From: Bacillota bacterium
Lineage (GTDB): Bacteria; Bacillota; UBA4882; UBA8346
Direction: 5' to 3'
Assembly: GCA_023415375.1 (NCBI GenBank)
Contig: JAEZKW010000104.1
Coordinates: forward strand, 1 to 59,163
DNA: 59,163 nucleotides
Part shown: in pieces, positions 42,138 through 52,193 of the stretch
How positions within the stretch are numbered: the first letter of the stretch is position 1
Layout: every line of letters begins with the position of its first letter
The notes under the pieces: generated by a model
What the model was told of the DNA's origin: nothing
Databases searched by the model: none
What the model saw: the letters and a program-made list of their open reading frames with translations, nothing else
Translations under genes and position numbers: made by a program

Positions 42138-44288
42138 GTGTTGGGTAAAAATAAAAATCATCCAGCTCAAATCATAGCTACGGAAAAGATAAATCTGACA
42201 AAACATATCGAAAGAACGCCTGGATTTTTAAAAATAACGAAGGTAATCAGCAATATATCGATTCGGCGAAGGCTCATCATCTTCTTTTTGATACTATCAA
42301 TTATCCCGATTGCTTTTATCGGCTATTTGTCGTATTCTTCTTCGAAAAATGCCATTATCAGCAAGATTGCCACTTATTCGCAAGAAAGTCTCAGCCAAGC
42401 ATCCATGAATCTCCAATTGGAACTCAATAAATATCAAAGTTTATCATTACAATTAGCGATTGATAATAAAAAAAATAACGAGATTGTCTCTTTTATTAAT
42501 AACGGCTCAGAAGCGGAACAACTAAAAGAATCATTACAATCAACAGTCGCTACAGATGAAATTGTCCGTTCAGTTTTTATCGGTTCTTTGAAAGATGATT
42601 CATGCGTCGGAGCAGGCTTTGAAGATCCCAATACGAATAAACTGTATTCCAAGCTTAAGAAAACAGCTGCTTTCAAAGAGGCCCTTCATTCAAAAACGCA
42701 AATATATTGGGGCATTTATGAAAAAGATGTTATCATGATCAGATTGATTCATAATGTTAACACGGGTGAATCCATCGGAGTCTATGGCGTAGTTTTCTTC
42801 GGTTATAAATTGACTAAAAAGATGAGCCCAGGCCGTTACGAAAATGCAAATATCTCTTCCGTAAAAGATCTTCCATATACGGTTATTGTAAATGCAAAAG
42901 GGGAGATATTGACTTCACCCCATGTTGACGATGTGGGAGTAAAAATCCCGGACCTATTACACAACCGGAATGGGATAGGAATCTTACAGCAAAATGAGAA
43001 TTTGAAAGGTTTCTTTTATGATAAAATTCATGGTGAAAATGTTTTAATTACATATAACCGGATTAAGGATATGAGTTGGTATTTGATGGGTGTTTCTTTA
43101 AACTCATATTTATATAAAGAAACAGATGAAGTAGGTTGGTTCACATTTATACTGGCAGTTATCATTAGTATCTTTGCGATAATTGTTTCATTACTGGTTT
43201 CTTTAAGTATTTCAGTCCCTTTAGATAGGATGAAGGATGTTATGAAAACCGCTGAGGACGGTAATTTGTCCATCAGGGTCATTGTAAATACACAGGATGA
43301 ATTGGCTGAAGTAGGAAACAGTTTTAATAGCATGCTTGAAAAAATAGCCCAATTCATTATTGAAACAAAAGATACCATTCATAAAGTTTTGGACCAGAGC
43401 ACAGTCTTGGAAGAAAGTTCAAATCAGTCGGCTCAAGCGGCTGAAAGTATAGCTCAGGCGATGGATCAAATAACGAAAGGAACCTTGGAACAAACTCAAG
43501 AAACGGAGATGTCTTCCAGACAAATGATTGATCTGGCGAGGCAGATCGAAAATGCCGTGTCTGAAGCGGCTGCGGTTGAAAAAATCACTGGAAATGCGAA
43601 GGATTTAAGTTCGGATTCAAAGGGAGTCGTAGAACAGTTGATTCAAAAAACCAATGACACCGATAAGATTACCAGCGATATTCTGAAAGATATCAATGAT
43701 TTGCGTTGCAGCGCCGAAACAATTGGAAACATTACCGAAGTTATTTCAAACATAGCGGAACAAACCAATCTGTTGGCTTTAAATGCCAGTATTGAGGCTG
43801 CCAGGGCCGGAGAAATGGGACGGGGCTTCGCAGTAGTGGCTGATGAAATTAATGTATTAGCGGCTCAGTCACGGAAAGCGGTTAAGACGATTGATGATAT
43901 TTTAAAAACGATAGAAGAAAAAACCGCGGCTTCGGCTCAGACTGCCGGAAACGCTTATTCGATATTGGTGGAGCAAAGAGCAGCGGTTCATCACACCCGG
44001 GAGGCCTTTGATCATATCATTGTTTCAATGGATGAGGTTGTAAAACGAATCGGTACAGTAAACGGAATGATTCATCAGATTAATGATTTTAAGAATGTTA
44101 TGGGCCAGGTTATTGCCAACATTAGTTCCGTTTCAGAAGAGACTGCCGCTTCAGCCGAAGAGGTATCGGCTGCCTCTGAGGAACAAACAGCATCTTCAGA
44201 CCAATTAAAATTTTTGGCCATGGATTTACGCCGTATGGCTGAACATCTGGTTTCCGATATGGCCAAATTTCAAATTGAAGAAGAATAA
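42138..44288 (+). CDS. Methyl-accepting chemotaxis protein with Cache sensor
   Basis: 716 aa from the GTG at 42138 (AGAGGTG 7 nt upstream); an ATG at 42120 overlaps that site. A basic N-terminal stretch is followed by a membrane segment (about 47-68), an extracytoplasmic Cache-type sensor (about 75-320), a second segment (about 333-355), HAMP, and a long signalling helix pair with the conserved tip I-A-E-Q-T-N-L-L-A-L-N-A-S-I-E-A-A-R-A-G-E. It would signal to CheA. Position directly after mglBAC suggests it detects the same sugar, either by itself or through MglB, but the sensor could also bind an unrelated small molecule. It has no neighbouring che genes in the window. Confidence 0.9.
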   Translation: MLGKNKNHPAQIIATEKINLTKHIERTPGFLKITKVISNISIRRRLIIFFLILSIIPIAFIGYLSYSSSKNAIISKIATYSQESLSQASMNLQLELNKYQSLSLQLAIDNKKNNEIVSFINNGSEAEQLKESLQSTVATDEIVRSVFIGSLKDDSCVGAGFEDPNTNKLYSKLKKTAAFKEALHSKTQIYWGIYEKDVIMIRLIHNVNTGESIGVYGVVFFGYKLTKKMSPGRYENANISSVKDLPYTVIVNAKGEILTSPHVDDVGVKIPDLLHNRNGIGILQQNENLKGFFYDKIHGENVLITYNRIKDMSWYLMGVSLNSYLYKETDEVGWFTFILAVIISIFAIIVSLLVSLSISVPLDRMKDVMKTAEDGNLSIRVIVNTQDELAEVGNSFNSMLEKIAQFIIETKDTIHKVLDQSTVLEESSNQSAQAAESIAQAMDQITKGTLEQTQETEMSSRQMIDLARQIENAVSEAAAVEKITGNAKDLSSDSKGVVEQLIQKTNDTDKITSDILKDINDLRCSAETIGNITEVISNIAEQTNLLALNASIEAARAGEMGRGFAVVADEINVLAAQSRKAVKTIDDILKTIEEKTAASAQTAGNAYSILVEQRAAVHHTREAFDHIIVSMDEVVKRIGTVNGMIHQINDFKNVMGQVIANISSVSEETAASAEEVSAASEEQTASSDQLKFLAMDLRRMAEHLVSDMAKFQIEEE

Positions 44289-44475
44289 TCTTCCTTTGAA
44301 CTTGTAGATTTTGTTGTACTGAATACTTGATCTTATTCTTAATGATAATGACACGCCTCTCCGATTTTTGATTTAAGGAGAGTTGAAATTATTTACCTGA
44401 ATTATGTCAATTTTCATTTCAAGTAGAATGATAAGTACAAATTGAAATAATGGCCTGTTGTATGAAAGGAAATGA

Positions 44476-45315
44476 TTATTTACCCTTTGTGACCGTCAGT
44501 AACCCTAAAATATCAGGTCCGGTATGTACGGCGAGTACCGGGGATATCGGTGCCATGTAGGGTTTCATACCGATTGCAGCTTCAACTTCTTTTGCATATT
44601 CTTGGGCTTCTTCGATATTATCGCCATAGTGTAAGATAAGGGCTTCCAGGCCAAGCTCAGCCCTTTCCCTTGCTAATTCAATCAATCGGTTCTTTCCTGC
44701 TTTCGTGGTTCTTACTTTCTCGAAGGCTGTCATTTTACCGTCCGGCTCAAACCAAATAATTGGTTTAATTTGAATAATAGAACCAATTAAAGCTTCAGCG
44801 CCGGTGAGACGGCCACCTGCGTGAAGATATCGCAAGGATTCGACCAGAAAAAAGACACGGCAGCGAGAATGCAGGTCTTCCAAATATTTGATAATTTCGG
44901 CTCTGGAAGCGCCCCCTCCTGCCATTTCCCGGGCTTTGATTGCCATATAGGCCAAGCAGAAGCCACTCAGTCTAGAATCAAATACTGATATTTTATCGGT
45001 TTCCAACATTTGCGACGTTGTACAGACCGTATTAAAGGTACCGGAAATCCCGCTGGAAAATATCAAACATATAATCTCATCGCCAGCTTCGATAATGGGT
45101 TTAAATGCCTCAAGGTAAGTTAAAGGAGAGGGTTGTGAAGTAGTGAAGCGGATTCCGGCCCGTTGGTTTTTGAAAAACTCTTCGTATTTCAGATCAAAAA
45201 GCTCCCGCTTGGAGATTTCACCTTGGTTGATAATGATTGGAATTGGATGAATATTGTATTTCTGGTAATCTTCAAGCGTCATGGATGAAGTGGTATCAGT
45301 AAAGATCTGAATCAT
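44476..45315 (-). CDS. DegV-family fatty-acid-binding protein
   Basis: 279 aa, normal DegV length. ATG at 45315 with AGGAGG 7 nt upstream. Blocks typical of the family: I-F-T-D-T-T-S-S-M near the start, the T-S-Q-P-S-P motif after the first lobe, I-F-S-S-G-I-S-G-T-F-N-T-V, V-F-D-S-R-L, L-V-E-S-L-R-Y-L-H-A-G-G-R-L-T-G-A, and H-T-G-P-D-I-L-G near the end. DegV/FakB proteins bind a fatty acid; FakB delivers it to the kinase FakA for phospholipid synthesis. No fakA is adjacent. It is a single gene between the chemoreceptor and the Bat operon. Confidence 0.9.
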   Translation of the reverse strand: MIQIFTDTTSSMTLEDYQKYNIHPIPIIINQGEISKRELFDLKYEEFFKNQRAGIRFTTSQPSPLTYLEAFKPIIEAGDEIICLIFSSGISGTFNTVCTTSQMLETDKISVFDSRLSGFCLAYMAIKAREMAGGGASRAEIIKYLEDLHSRCRVFFLVESLRYLHAGGRLTGAEALIGSIIQIKPIIWFEPDGKMTAFEKVRTTKAGKNRLIELARERAELGLEALILHYGDNIEEAQEYAKEVEAAIGMKPYMAPISPVLAVHTGPDILGLLTVTKGK

Positions 45316-45496
45316 TGGAGACCTCCTAAAAATCTACAATTCGACATAATTTTCTCGTTCAATTATAAACAGAATAGCCAGTCCCTTACTCTGTCCTGAG
45401 TAGACTTGCTGGGATGACCATAAAAGAATTATTCGAGGTTTCCAAAATAAATCCTTTTCGACATGTTTTTAGTTATTTGATTATTATTGCGTTATA

Positions 45497-46321
45497 TTAA
45501 ATCTTCGCTACAAATTTGTCTTTAATCCATCCCATTTTACCGTCTTTTCTTTGAATTAGCAGCCAACCCCGTTTTTCTTCCAAAATCTGTACTCTTGACC
45601 CTTCGGCAAGGTGATAGTAGGTAGTTGATTGAGGATTGGGTTCAAATCTCACTTCGCCCCCCGATTGAATGGCCACTGCATTCAGATTCCTATGCCCCAA
45701 GCCTACGATTACAGTAAGTGATAGTGAAAATACTAAAATTATCGTAATTCCAATGAATGTTCCCTGAAACCATGATTTAAATTTGCCGCTATTTTGTTCT
45801 CGAAAGCTCATTGGGAAGGTAATGGCTAGGATCAAAAAAATTACAAAAGTAAAAAATAGGAGTGAAGTAAGAATCATCAGATTTTCCAAAGAATCTATGG
45901 AAACAATCCATTGATAAAAATCAGTTTGCCAATTGGGGTGACCTTCATCAACACCGCGGAGAGCGAATTTAAGATTAGATTTGAGGTCGGCATCGTTAGG
46001 CATCAATTGTTTGGCTTTTTCATAAAAAAGAATAGCCTCACCTTTTCGACCCAATTTAAAGTAAGTGTTCGCCAGGTTAAAATAAAGATTTCCGCTCTCA
46101 TAGCCTTTCTGAATAAGTGCATTATAAAGCTTAGCCGCTTTTTGGTAATCTCCCTTTTCATAACTGTTTCCTGCCTGATAAAAAAGAGCGGAAGGATTTG
46201 ATGAAAAAGAATTGTTTCGGGCGTTTGTCCAGGTCCCACCCAAAAGTAGGAGCGGTAGTGCAATTAGCAATAAAATAATATAAATACGGCGTCCAGCAAC
46301 TTTCTTTTTATCAATATTCAT
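45497..46321 (-). CDS. batE: BatE-like TPR and SH3 membrane protein
   Basis: 274 aa from the ATG at 46321, which overlaps the batD stop (ATGA, 46318-46321); AAAGGAG is 10 nt upstream. A first hydrophobic segment (about 13-32) is followed by TPR repeats (about 42-115: F-Y-Q-A-G-N-S-Y-E-K-G-D-Y-Q-K-A-A, then L-A-N-T-Y-F-K-L-G-R-K-G-E-A), two more membrane segments (about 143-168 and 187-208) and a C-terminal bacterial SH3 domain (L-A-E-G-S-R-V-Q-I-L-E-E-K-R-G-W-L). This is the domain order of BatE in Bacteroides-type aerotolerance operons. Last gene of the operon; its role is not established beyond envelope stress tolerance. Confidence 0.75.
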   Translation of the reverse strand: MNIDKKKVAGRRIYIILLLIALPLLLLGGTWTNARNNSFSSNPSALFYQAGNSYEKGDYQKAAKLYNALIQKGYESGNLYFNLANTYFKLGRKGEAILFYEKAKQLMPNDADLKSNLKFALRGVDEGHPNWQTDFYQWIVSIDSLENLMILTSLLFFTFVIFLILAITFPMSFREQNSGKFKSWFQGTFIGITIILVFSLSLTVIVGLGHRNLNAVAIQSGGEVRFEPNPQSTTYYHLAEGSRVQILEEKRGWLLIQRKDGKMGWIKDKFVAKI

Positions 46322-48174
46322 CGATTCCGAGCTCCTTTCCAATCCAAAGCGGGTGTAGCATATCCATTTAAATTAGCTTTACCAGAGGAATGGTTCAAAT
46401 CCTCAATAATCTGATTGATATTTTCCCACATTTGGTGAGCATCATCTTTGGTAATCGTGGCTCCGGTAAAACGATAAAAATCATATTTCACGAAGAAGTC
46501 TTTGATTTTTTGAAGGGTACTCTCTGCAACTTCTTGCTCCTTAAGAGTATCGGTTACATCCCCGGTCATACCAGCCGCATTCAGATTATATTTTTGGGCA
46601 AGGTAATTGCGAATAATCAGATGCAACTCATCTAACAACTGATCGAGAGTCCCTGCGGATAAAGTCCGGCTGGCATTTTCCAGTTGCTTTTTGGCGAAAT
46701 TAGCGGCACGGATCGAGCGGGCCGCCGGGGTATCAGACTCAAGCAATTTCCGGTGCCTGCTGTAAAGATAAGCAGCAAACAATCCTATCAGAGGAATTAG
46801 CTGCAAAATCCAAAACCAAGGATGATAATAAAAGCGTTCTTTGACAAGCCTCAGTTTGCCCGGTGAGTCTTTGATAAACACTAAATCCCGTCCAAAATGT
46901 TGGTCTTGGCCGGAAATTTCCATTCCCGCTGAACTTTTATTAAACTCCGGATTCGCTTTTACGGATAGAGGAATCGCGGAGGTGACAATTTGTTGATATT
47001 TCCCTGCCGCCGGGTTGAAATAAGAAAATACATAAGGACCAATTTGTTTGATTTTGGCGTCAACCGGAATTAAAACTTGTTCAAAAATAACGCCTCCGTT
47101 TTGGTCTGTACTATTTTTTCTTTGGGGGTCATAGACTTTAAACCCACTAGAATTTTGCAGGGCTGGTGCATTTACAGCTTGAAAATTTCCCTTCCCTGAG
47201 AGGGCCAATTTAGCGGTGAGGGGATCTCCCTGGTTTACTGTTGCAGGAGTTGCTGTCACGTTTAACTGAAATTGGCCAATTCCCCCGGAGAAGTTGGCAG
47301 GTTTGCCGGCTGCCGGTAGTGGCAAAATACTAAGTGAAACTTTCTTACTCTTTACCTGAACCGACTGTTTTTCGTAGTTCGGGAAAAAATCGTCGAAAAA
47401 GCTGTCACTGTCCCGGCTTTTAACGATAATATTGCAATTTAAAGTAACGGGTCCCAAAGATAGGGCCCCCGTTTTTACAGGAGTCAAAGTTGTGTGGAAC
47501 TCAACAACTTTATAGGGTTCTCCATTAATTGTCTCCTCTGTTTGCAGCGGTTTGTCCATTTTACCAAAAACAAAATCACTTTGGCTGAGGTTCGGATAAG
47601 TGACTTCATTGAGAGAAACTCCTCGGGCCAATAATTTGATGGTCACCGGAACAACTTCGCCTTGGTAAATAGTAGTTTTGGGCAGACTTAGAGATAGTGT
47701 TAGCGGGTTACTGCCAGCCAGTCCCTGCACTGTGTCTATGCGATCTTGTCCGATGGCGGGAGCAGAGTTTCCCCGGGTTGATGCTGAACCTGTAACTGTA
47801 AGAACTACCGAATTAGTGCGGAGCTTTTTATTACCAGCCGCAATTTCAATAGGTCCAAGAGTATAACGGCCCGGCTTAAGGCCTGCCACTGAGAAGTTGT
47901 AAGAAAGTTGGGATGAAAAGGCCCCGTTAATGATTTGAAATTGGTTCGATGCTCCTGCGTATTGGATACTGATGCCATCGGGTGCATTTATTTTTGGGCG
48001 TCCGGCGGAGGCGGCGCCATTGATAGCCACAGTTAATTGAACAGCCTCACCGACGCCGATTTGATCGGAATCCAAAGTGAGTTCCGCTGACGCAGCCATT
48101 GCTGATGTACTCATTAAGAATACCAGCCCAGATAATATGGCAAGTACGGAAATTATTTTCAGATAATGTTTCAT
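46318..48174 (-). CDS. batD: BatD-like oxygen tolerance protein
   Basis: 618 aa. Signal peptide 1-28 (I-S-V-L-A-I-L-S-G-L-V-F-L then MAASA), a large extracytoplasmic part with repeated beta-sandwich segments opening S-A-E-L-T-L-D-S-D-Q-I-G-V-G-E-A-V-Q-L-T-V and again L-N-V-T-A-T-P-A-T-V-N-Q-G-D-P-L-T-A-K-L, a membrane segment near 450-470 and a cytoplasmic C-terminal region. These are the features of the BatD family. ATG with AGGAG 6 nt upstream. It starts 78 bp after batC and its stop overlaps batE. It probably forms an envelope complex with the two VWA proteins. Confidence 0.85.
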   Translation of the reverse strand: MKHYLKIISVLAILSGLVFLMSTSAMAASAELTLDSDQIGVGEAVQLTVAINGAASAGRPKINAPDGISIQYAGASNQFQIINGAFSSQLSYNFSVAGLKPGRYTLGPIEIAAGNKKLRTNSVVLTVTGSASTRGNSAPAIGQDRIDTVQGLAGSNPLTLSLSLPKTTIYQGEVVPVTIKLLARGVSLNEVTYPNLSQSDFVFGKMDKPLQTEETINGEPYKVVEFHTTLTPVKTGALSLGPVTLNCNIIVKSRDSDSFFDDFFPNYEKQSVQVKSKKVSLSILPLPAAGKPANFSGGIGQFQLNVTATPATVNQGDPLTAKLALSGKGNFQAVNAPALQNSSGFKVYDPQRKNSTDQNGGVIFEQVLIPVDAKIKQIGPYVFSYFNPAAGKYQQIVTSAIPLSVKANPEFNKSSAGMEISGQDQHFGRDLVFIKDSPGKLRLVKERFYYHPWFWILQLIPLIGLFAAYLYSRHRKLLESDTPAARSIRAANFAKKQLENASRTLSAGTLDQLLDELHLIIRNYLAQKYNLNAAGMTGDVTDTLKEQEVAESTLQKIKDFFVKYDFYRFTGATITKDDAHQMWENINQIIEDLNHSSGKANLNGYATPALDWKGARNR

Positions 48175-48252
48175 TCATCTCTCCTGCCTTATCCTTCAAT
48201 TAGCCAAAGCTATTTAACGTGTGCACGCGGGGCTCTTAAAAATACCTATCTC

Positions 48253-49023
48253 TTACCAATCCTGTTTAGGTTCTGAATCATAGACGCCTATTACCGGAGC
48301 TTTACCTTGGTCTTGACTTTTCATCATTTTCAGCAGCTCTTCGGCTTGATCTTTGGTCATTTGCCCCTTCCCGGGCTGCGAAGAAGAATTTTGGTCCTTG
48401 GATTGGGTATTATTCTTATCCTGCCTTCCGGATCCGTTTTTTAACGAATTCGATTTATCTTGTTGCTGCTCCTTTTGATTCTTATTTTGACCTTTTTGGG
48501 ATGATTGCTCCTTTTGCATTTGTTTGAGACGTATTTTAGTCAATTCATAATTGTATTTTGCATCTAAATCGCTGTGTTCGGCAACGATTGCTTTTTTGTA
48601 ATTATCGAGCGCGTTTTGATACGCCGTGGTGCTTTGTGCACTAGGTAACTTCTCGGCTTGTTTAAATAAAGCATTACCTAAATTATAACCAACTCGATTG
48701 GATAAATCATGTTGAAGACTTTTATTTAAACGAAATTCCGGGGCTTCAATCTTTTTCTGGGCATTGCCAAAATTGGCAACAGCCTTATCATACTGAGCTT
48801 TTTTATAAAATGTCAATCCCAGATTATGAAGGATATAAGGAGATTCCGGGGAACTCGCCGCCATTTGCTCGTAAATCGCTTGAGCCTGGTTAGGTTTGGA
48901 GGCCATTAACAAGCGGTTGGCTTTGGCCATTTTGAGGGTTTTTCCCCAAACCAAAACGCTGATTATCAATAATGATATCAAAGCAATGATGATACAGATA
49001 AACATTTTAAGCGGCCTTTTCAT
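48253..49023 (-). CDS. batC: BatC-like TPR membrane protein
   Basis: 256 aa; the ATG at 49023 overlaps the batB stop (49020-49023). An N-terminal membrane segment (about 7-28) is followed by TPR repeats (about 35-165: Q-A-I-Y-E-Q-M-A-A-S-S-P-E-S-P-Y-I-L-H-N-L-G) and a very polar tail rich in Q, K, N, S and D (about 170-235), ending in K-A-P-V-I-G-V-Y-D. The order TPR after two VWA genes is that of Bat operons. The low-complexity tail is unusual in length. Protein interaction role inferred. Confidence 0.75.
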   Translation of the reverse strand: MKRPLKMFICIIIALISLLIISVLVWGKTLKMAKANRLLMASKPNQAQAIYEQMAASSPESPYILHNLGLTFYKKAQYDKAVANFGNAQKKIEAPEFRLNKSLQHDLSNRVGYNLGNALFKQAEKLPSAQSTTAYQNALDNYKKAIVAEHSDLDAKYNYELTKIRLKQMQKEQSSQKGQNKNQKEQQQDKSNSLKNGSGRQDKNNTQSKDQNSSSQPGKGQMTKDQAEELLKMMKSQDQGKAPVIGVYDSEPKQDW

Positions 49024-50072
49024 TTCAATGCCTCCCGTTCATCGCTTTTGAAAACCTTTAAACTATCCAGGCTCAGCGGCCCAATCCCCAGGACAATTTC
49101 TAATGTTATAAACAATATTCCAAGAAACAATGGGACTTGATAACGATCGATATAGTGTTTCTGTAGTTTGCTATTGAACTCTGCCTTATTTAATTTGGCT
49201 ACTTTTTGGCGATAAAGTTCATCAAGCCCCATTGAGATATCGGTAGCATGATAATAGGATCCGCCGCCCGCTTTGGCGATTTCTTGTAAAATTTCTTCAT
49301 TCAGTTTGGATTTAACCACATTGCCTTGATCATCTTTTAAATAAGAACTATTACCTTTATCATCCGGGACAACGATTAATTCACCTTCAGGTCTGCCAAT
49401 CCCTATTGTATAGACTTGGATCCCTTTTTTAGCCGCTTCGGCAGCCAAAGGGACGGGATCCCCTTCATGATTTTCACCGTCCGTAATGAGGATCAAACTT
49501 TTGGTTGTGCCCCCGCCACCTGACTCGAATGCTTTAATGGCTGTTTGAATCGCTTCGCCGATAGCCGTGCCGCCTCTAGGAATCGTTTTAAAACTCAAAG
49601 AGTTTAAAGTGAGTGAAAAGGCGTTATAATCTAAGGTTAATGGGCATTGTAGAAAACTAGTGCCTGAAAAGGCAATTAAACCTACTTTATCACCGTTGAG
49701 GTTACCCAAAAAGTCATTTACAGCTAATTTGACCCGTTCCAAACGATTGGGTTTAATATCTGTGGCCAGCATGCTTTTGGAAGTATCGACCGCTAGCATA
49801 ATTTCAGTGCCTTCTTGCCGGACTTCATGCCACTCATAGCCCCATTGAGGTCCGATTAAAGAGACCAGGATAAATAGAATACCAACCATTCGGATCATTC
49901 TTAGCCGGGACCGTAATTTTTGTCCGGAAAGGTCAGAGATTTTACTGATCAAACTTTTCTCGGCAAAACGTTCGAGATCCTGAGTCGCTCGGCGTTGCAC
50001 CCGGATATAGAAGAGAATGAGAATGATCGGTATAATAAATAACCAACTATAAATTGGATTTGCCATACTCAT
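49020..50072 (-). CDS. batB: BatB-like VWA membrane protein
   Basis: 350 aa. Two N-terminal membrane segments (about 6-23 and 58-76), a von Willebrand factor A domain with MIDAS motif D-T-S-K-S-M-L (about 94-100), R-G-G-T-A-I-G-E-A and I-L-I-T-D-G-E-N-H, and a C-terminal membrane segment (about 315-335). It overlaps batA and batC by 4 bp each, so translation is coupled. Such proteins bind divalent metal and partner proteins at the membrane, with MoxR as the associated AAA+ ATPase. Confidence 0.85.
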   Translation of the reverse strand: MSMANPIYSWLFIIPIILILFYIRVQRRATQDLERFAEKSLISKISDLSGQKLRSRLRMIRMVGILFILVSLIGPQWGYEWHEVRQEGTEIMLAVDTSKSMLATDIKPNRLERVKLAVNDFLGNLNGDKVGLIAFSGTSFLQCPLTLDYNAFSLTLNSLSFKTIPRGGTAIGEAIQTAIKAFESGGGGTTKSLILITDGENHEGDPVPLAAEAAKKGIQVYTIGIGRPEGELIVVPDDKGNSSYLKDDQGNVVKSKLNEEILQEIAKAGGGSYYHATDISMGLDELYRQKVAKLNKAEFNSKLQKHYIDRYQVPLFLGILFITLEIVLGIGPLSLDSLKVFKSDEREALK

Positions 50073-51076
50073 GGTAATCTCCTGAATATTGTATTGGAAA
50101 GAACGGTTTCTCCGAGTAACAAAATTAACGATAAAATTAAAAGGGGCGGATATAAGTCAAGATACTCCTGATAATGCGGCATTTCAATTTTGGTTTTCTC
50201 CATTTTATTGATTCGATTAAAAATCTCTTTTAACGTGTTGGTATTGGTGGCCCTAAAATAATATCCGCCTGTTTTTTGGGCAATCTTAGTTAACAATGCA
50301 TCATCAATATCTATTTTAACGTTCTGATAGACTTTATGGCCCCACGGGTCTTGAAAAGGATAGGGGACCATACCTTTAGAACCGGCTCCAATTGTATATA
50401 TGGTTATGCCCAGAGCCTTGGCGGCATCTGCTGCAGTTTCCGGGGCCACTTCGCCCGCATTATTAACCCCGTCAGTCAATAAAATAATCACTTTACTCTT
50501 GGCTTTTGACTCTTGAAGCCGGTTCATGGCTGTCACCAAGGCATTACCAATTGCGGTACTGTTCTCAATCATCCCTGCTTTAACTTCTTTAAGGCGTTCA
50601 ATACTCCAATCATGGTCCCAGGTCAAAGGGGAGAGAATATAGGGCCTTCCGGCGAAGATCACCATCCCGATCCGATCATAGGGACGCTTGGCAATAAAGT
50701 CGCTGGCGACTTCTTTCACTATATCAATCCGGCTCGTTCTCCTTCCGGCCGTTTGAAAGTCTTCCCCCAACATACTGGTGGAAACATCTAAAGCCAACAC
50801 AATATCAACGCCTTCATGCCTGACGATGGCATTTTTTAAACCAATTTCCGGGCGGGCCAGAGCGATAATCATAAAAGCCAATCCAGTTAACGTTATCCAA
50901 GGAAGGATTGACAACCCTTTAACTTTCCAAGTCGCCCGGATATTTTGGCCTATTGCCGTGCTAGAATAATAAAATGCGCCCCTTGGTTTTCCAAACTTTC
51001 GTTTGCAAACCATTCCATAACCCATTATGGGTACCAATATCAGCAGTATCAACAAAAGAGAGTTTTGAAAAGTCAT
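50069..51076 (-). CDS. batA: BatA-like VWA membrane protein
   Basis: 335 aa; the ATG at 51076 follows AGGAG that is part of the last codons of the upstream gene. Membrane segments at about 5-20, 56-75 and 310-330 surround a VWA domain with MIDAS D-V-S-T-S-M-L (about 97-103), S-T-A-I-G-N-A and I-L-L-T-D-G-V-N-N-A-G. It pairs with batB, to which it is similar in plan. Order moxR, DUF58, membrane protein, batA, batB, batC, batD, batE matches the full Bat cluster of Bacteroidetes and other phyla. Confidence 0.87.
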   Translation of the reverse strand: MTFQNSLLLILLILVPIMGYGMVCKRKFGKPRGAFYYSSTAIGQNIRATWKVKGLSILPWITLTGLAFMIIALARPEIGLKNAIVRHEGVDIVLALDVSTSMLGEDFQTAGRRTSRIDIVKEVASDFIAKRPYDRIGMVIFAGRPYILSPLTWDHDWSIERLKEVKAGMIENSTAIGNALVTAMNRLQESKAKSKVIILLTDGVNNAGEVAPETAADAAKALGITIYTIGAGSKGMVPYPFQDPWGHKVYQNVKIDIDDALLTKIAQKTGGYYFRATNTNTLKEIFNRINKMEKTKIEMPHYQEYLDLYPPLLILSLILLLGETVLSNTIFRRLP

Positions 51077-51078
51077 TT

Positions 51079-52170
51079 TTAATTCTCCTGACTGGCTAAA
51101 TTGACACTCTCTATGGAAAATTCATTTTCGATGGGTATTTCTTTGGTTTCTTCAATCAGTTGTTTCGTGAGTGTCAAAGATTTTTCGGCCTCAGCGGGTA
51201 AAGGTAAACATTTTGCAAATTTGACCAGATCGGCTGATTGTAAAAAATCAGTGAGAATCTGTTGATGAACCTTGCCGAGTGTCTGGTCCATCGTTAAACT
51301 TTCTAAGAATTCCTCTGTCGTCATCTCCAAAGCCTTTATTTGAAAACGGTTTTCCAAGTATTCACGGATACATTCGGCCAGTTCGGTATAATAAGGTTTG
51401 AATGCCTGCTCACTGAGATAATCTTTTTTCTGGAGGGCCGCTAACCTCCGTAAGGCAATCACATGAGCCGCTTCCTTTGGAGGGATGTTTTGGACTTCTG
51501 ACTCTGACAACGCTTTCTTTTGACTCCGAAAGCGTTGTAGGTACTTCACGACCATAAATACTAAACCACATCCGGCAATGATCCCTAAAATCCACCATAA
51601 AATAAAATACTGGGGTGGCATTCCGACTGGCTTTTTAGCTTCCTTAATTTGCAAGGCGGCTAATTCTTGTTCCGATTTACTGGCTGGTAGTAGCGATTTT
51701 ATATTGATGAAACAGGTGCGGACTGGATAAATCTTTTGGATACCTGTCTTGCTTCGATAGAGTATATTAAATCCGTGGAGTTGGTGTTTTCCAACATCCC
51801 ATGCGGCCAATTGATATTTGATTTTTTGGCGGATACCTCCAAAGGGCTTTTCAGTAATCAGGTTGCTTTTGGATAAGATTTCTAATGGGCCTAATCTTAT
51901 ATTGGATAAATCCGGCATGTCAAAGCTGATTCCGTTCCGGGCTTCTACTTCTAGAGTAATAGGAATGTTATCCCCGACATGATAAACTCCGGGTGCCACA
52001 ATGATTCGCCCCTGAATCTCGCTCCCCTTTGGCAAAGCCATAGGCTTGAAGGAGAAAAACAAACGATAGACCAAGGCCGCCGATAATAATACAACAAGGA
52101 TCGTCAGGCCATAACCTAAAAGCTTCGGTATTCGGTGATTTAATATTTTTTTGTTACTTAGCGCTTTCAT
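51079..52170 (-). CDS. Bat-operon membrane protein with BatD-like C-terminal part
   Basis: 363 aa, start ATG at 52170 with GAGGT 6 nt upstream. A membrane segment at about 17-37, an extracytoplasmic beta-rich part (45-165) with G-V-Y-H-V-G-D-N-I-P-I-T-L-E-V, a second membrane segment (about 193-213) and a cytoplasmic helical part with A-L-R-R-L-A-A-L and Y-Y-T-E-L-A-E-C-I-R-E-Y-L-E-N-R-F. The last block is like the tail of BatD (I-I-R-N-Y-L-A-Q-K-Y in the batD product here), so the gene may be a BatD-like or DUF4381-like component. It lies between DUF58 and batA, the place where other Bat operons carry a similar unnamed gene. No precise function can be given. Confidence 0.6.
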   Translation of the reverse strand: MKALSNKKILNHRIPKLLGYGLTILVVLLSAALVYRLFFSFKPMALPKGSEIQGRIIVAPGVYHVGDNIPITLEVEARNGISFDMPDLSNIRLGPLEILSKSNLITEKPFGGIRQKIKYQLAAWDVGKHQLHGFNILYRSKTGIQKIYPVRTCFINIKSLLPASKSEQELAALQIKEAKKPVGMPPQYFILWWILGIIAGCGLVFMVVKYLQRFRSQKKALSESEVQNIPPKEAAHVIALRRLAALQKKDYLSEQAFKPYYTELAECIREYLENRFQIKALEMTTEEFLESLTMDQTLGKVHQQILTDFLQSADLVKFAKCLPLPAEAEKSLTLTKQLIEETKEIPIENEFSIESVNLASQEN

Positions 52171-52193
52171 CAGTTTACCTCGCTAGGCATACT

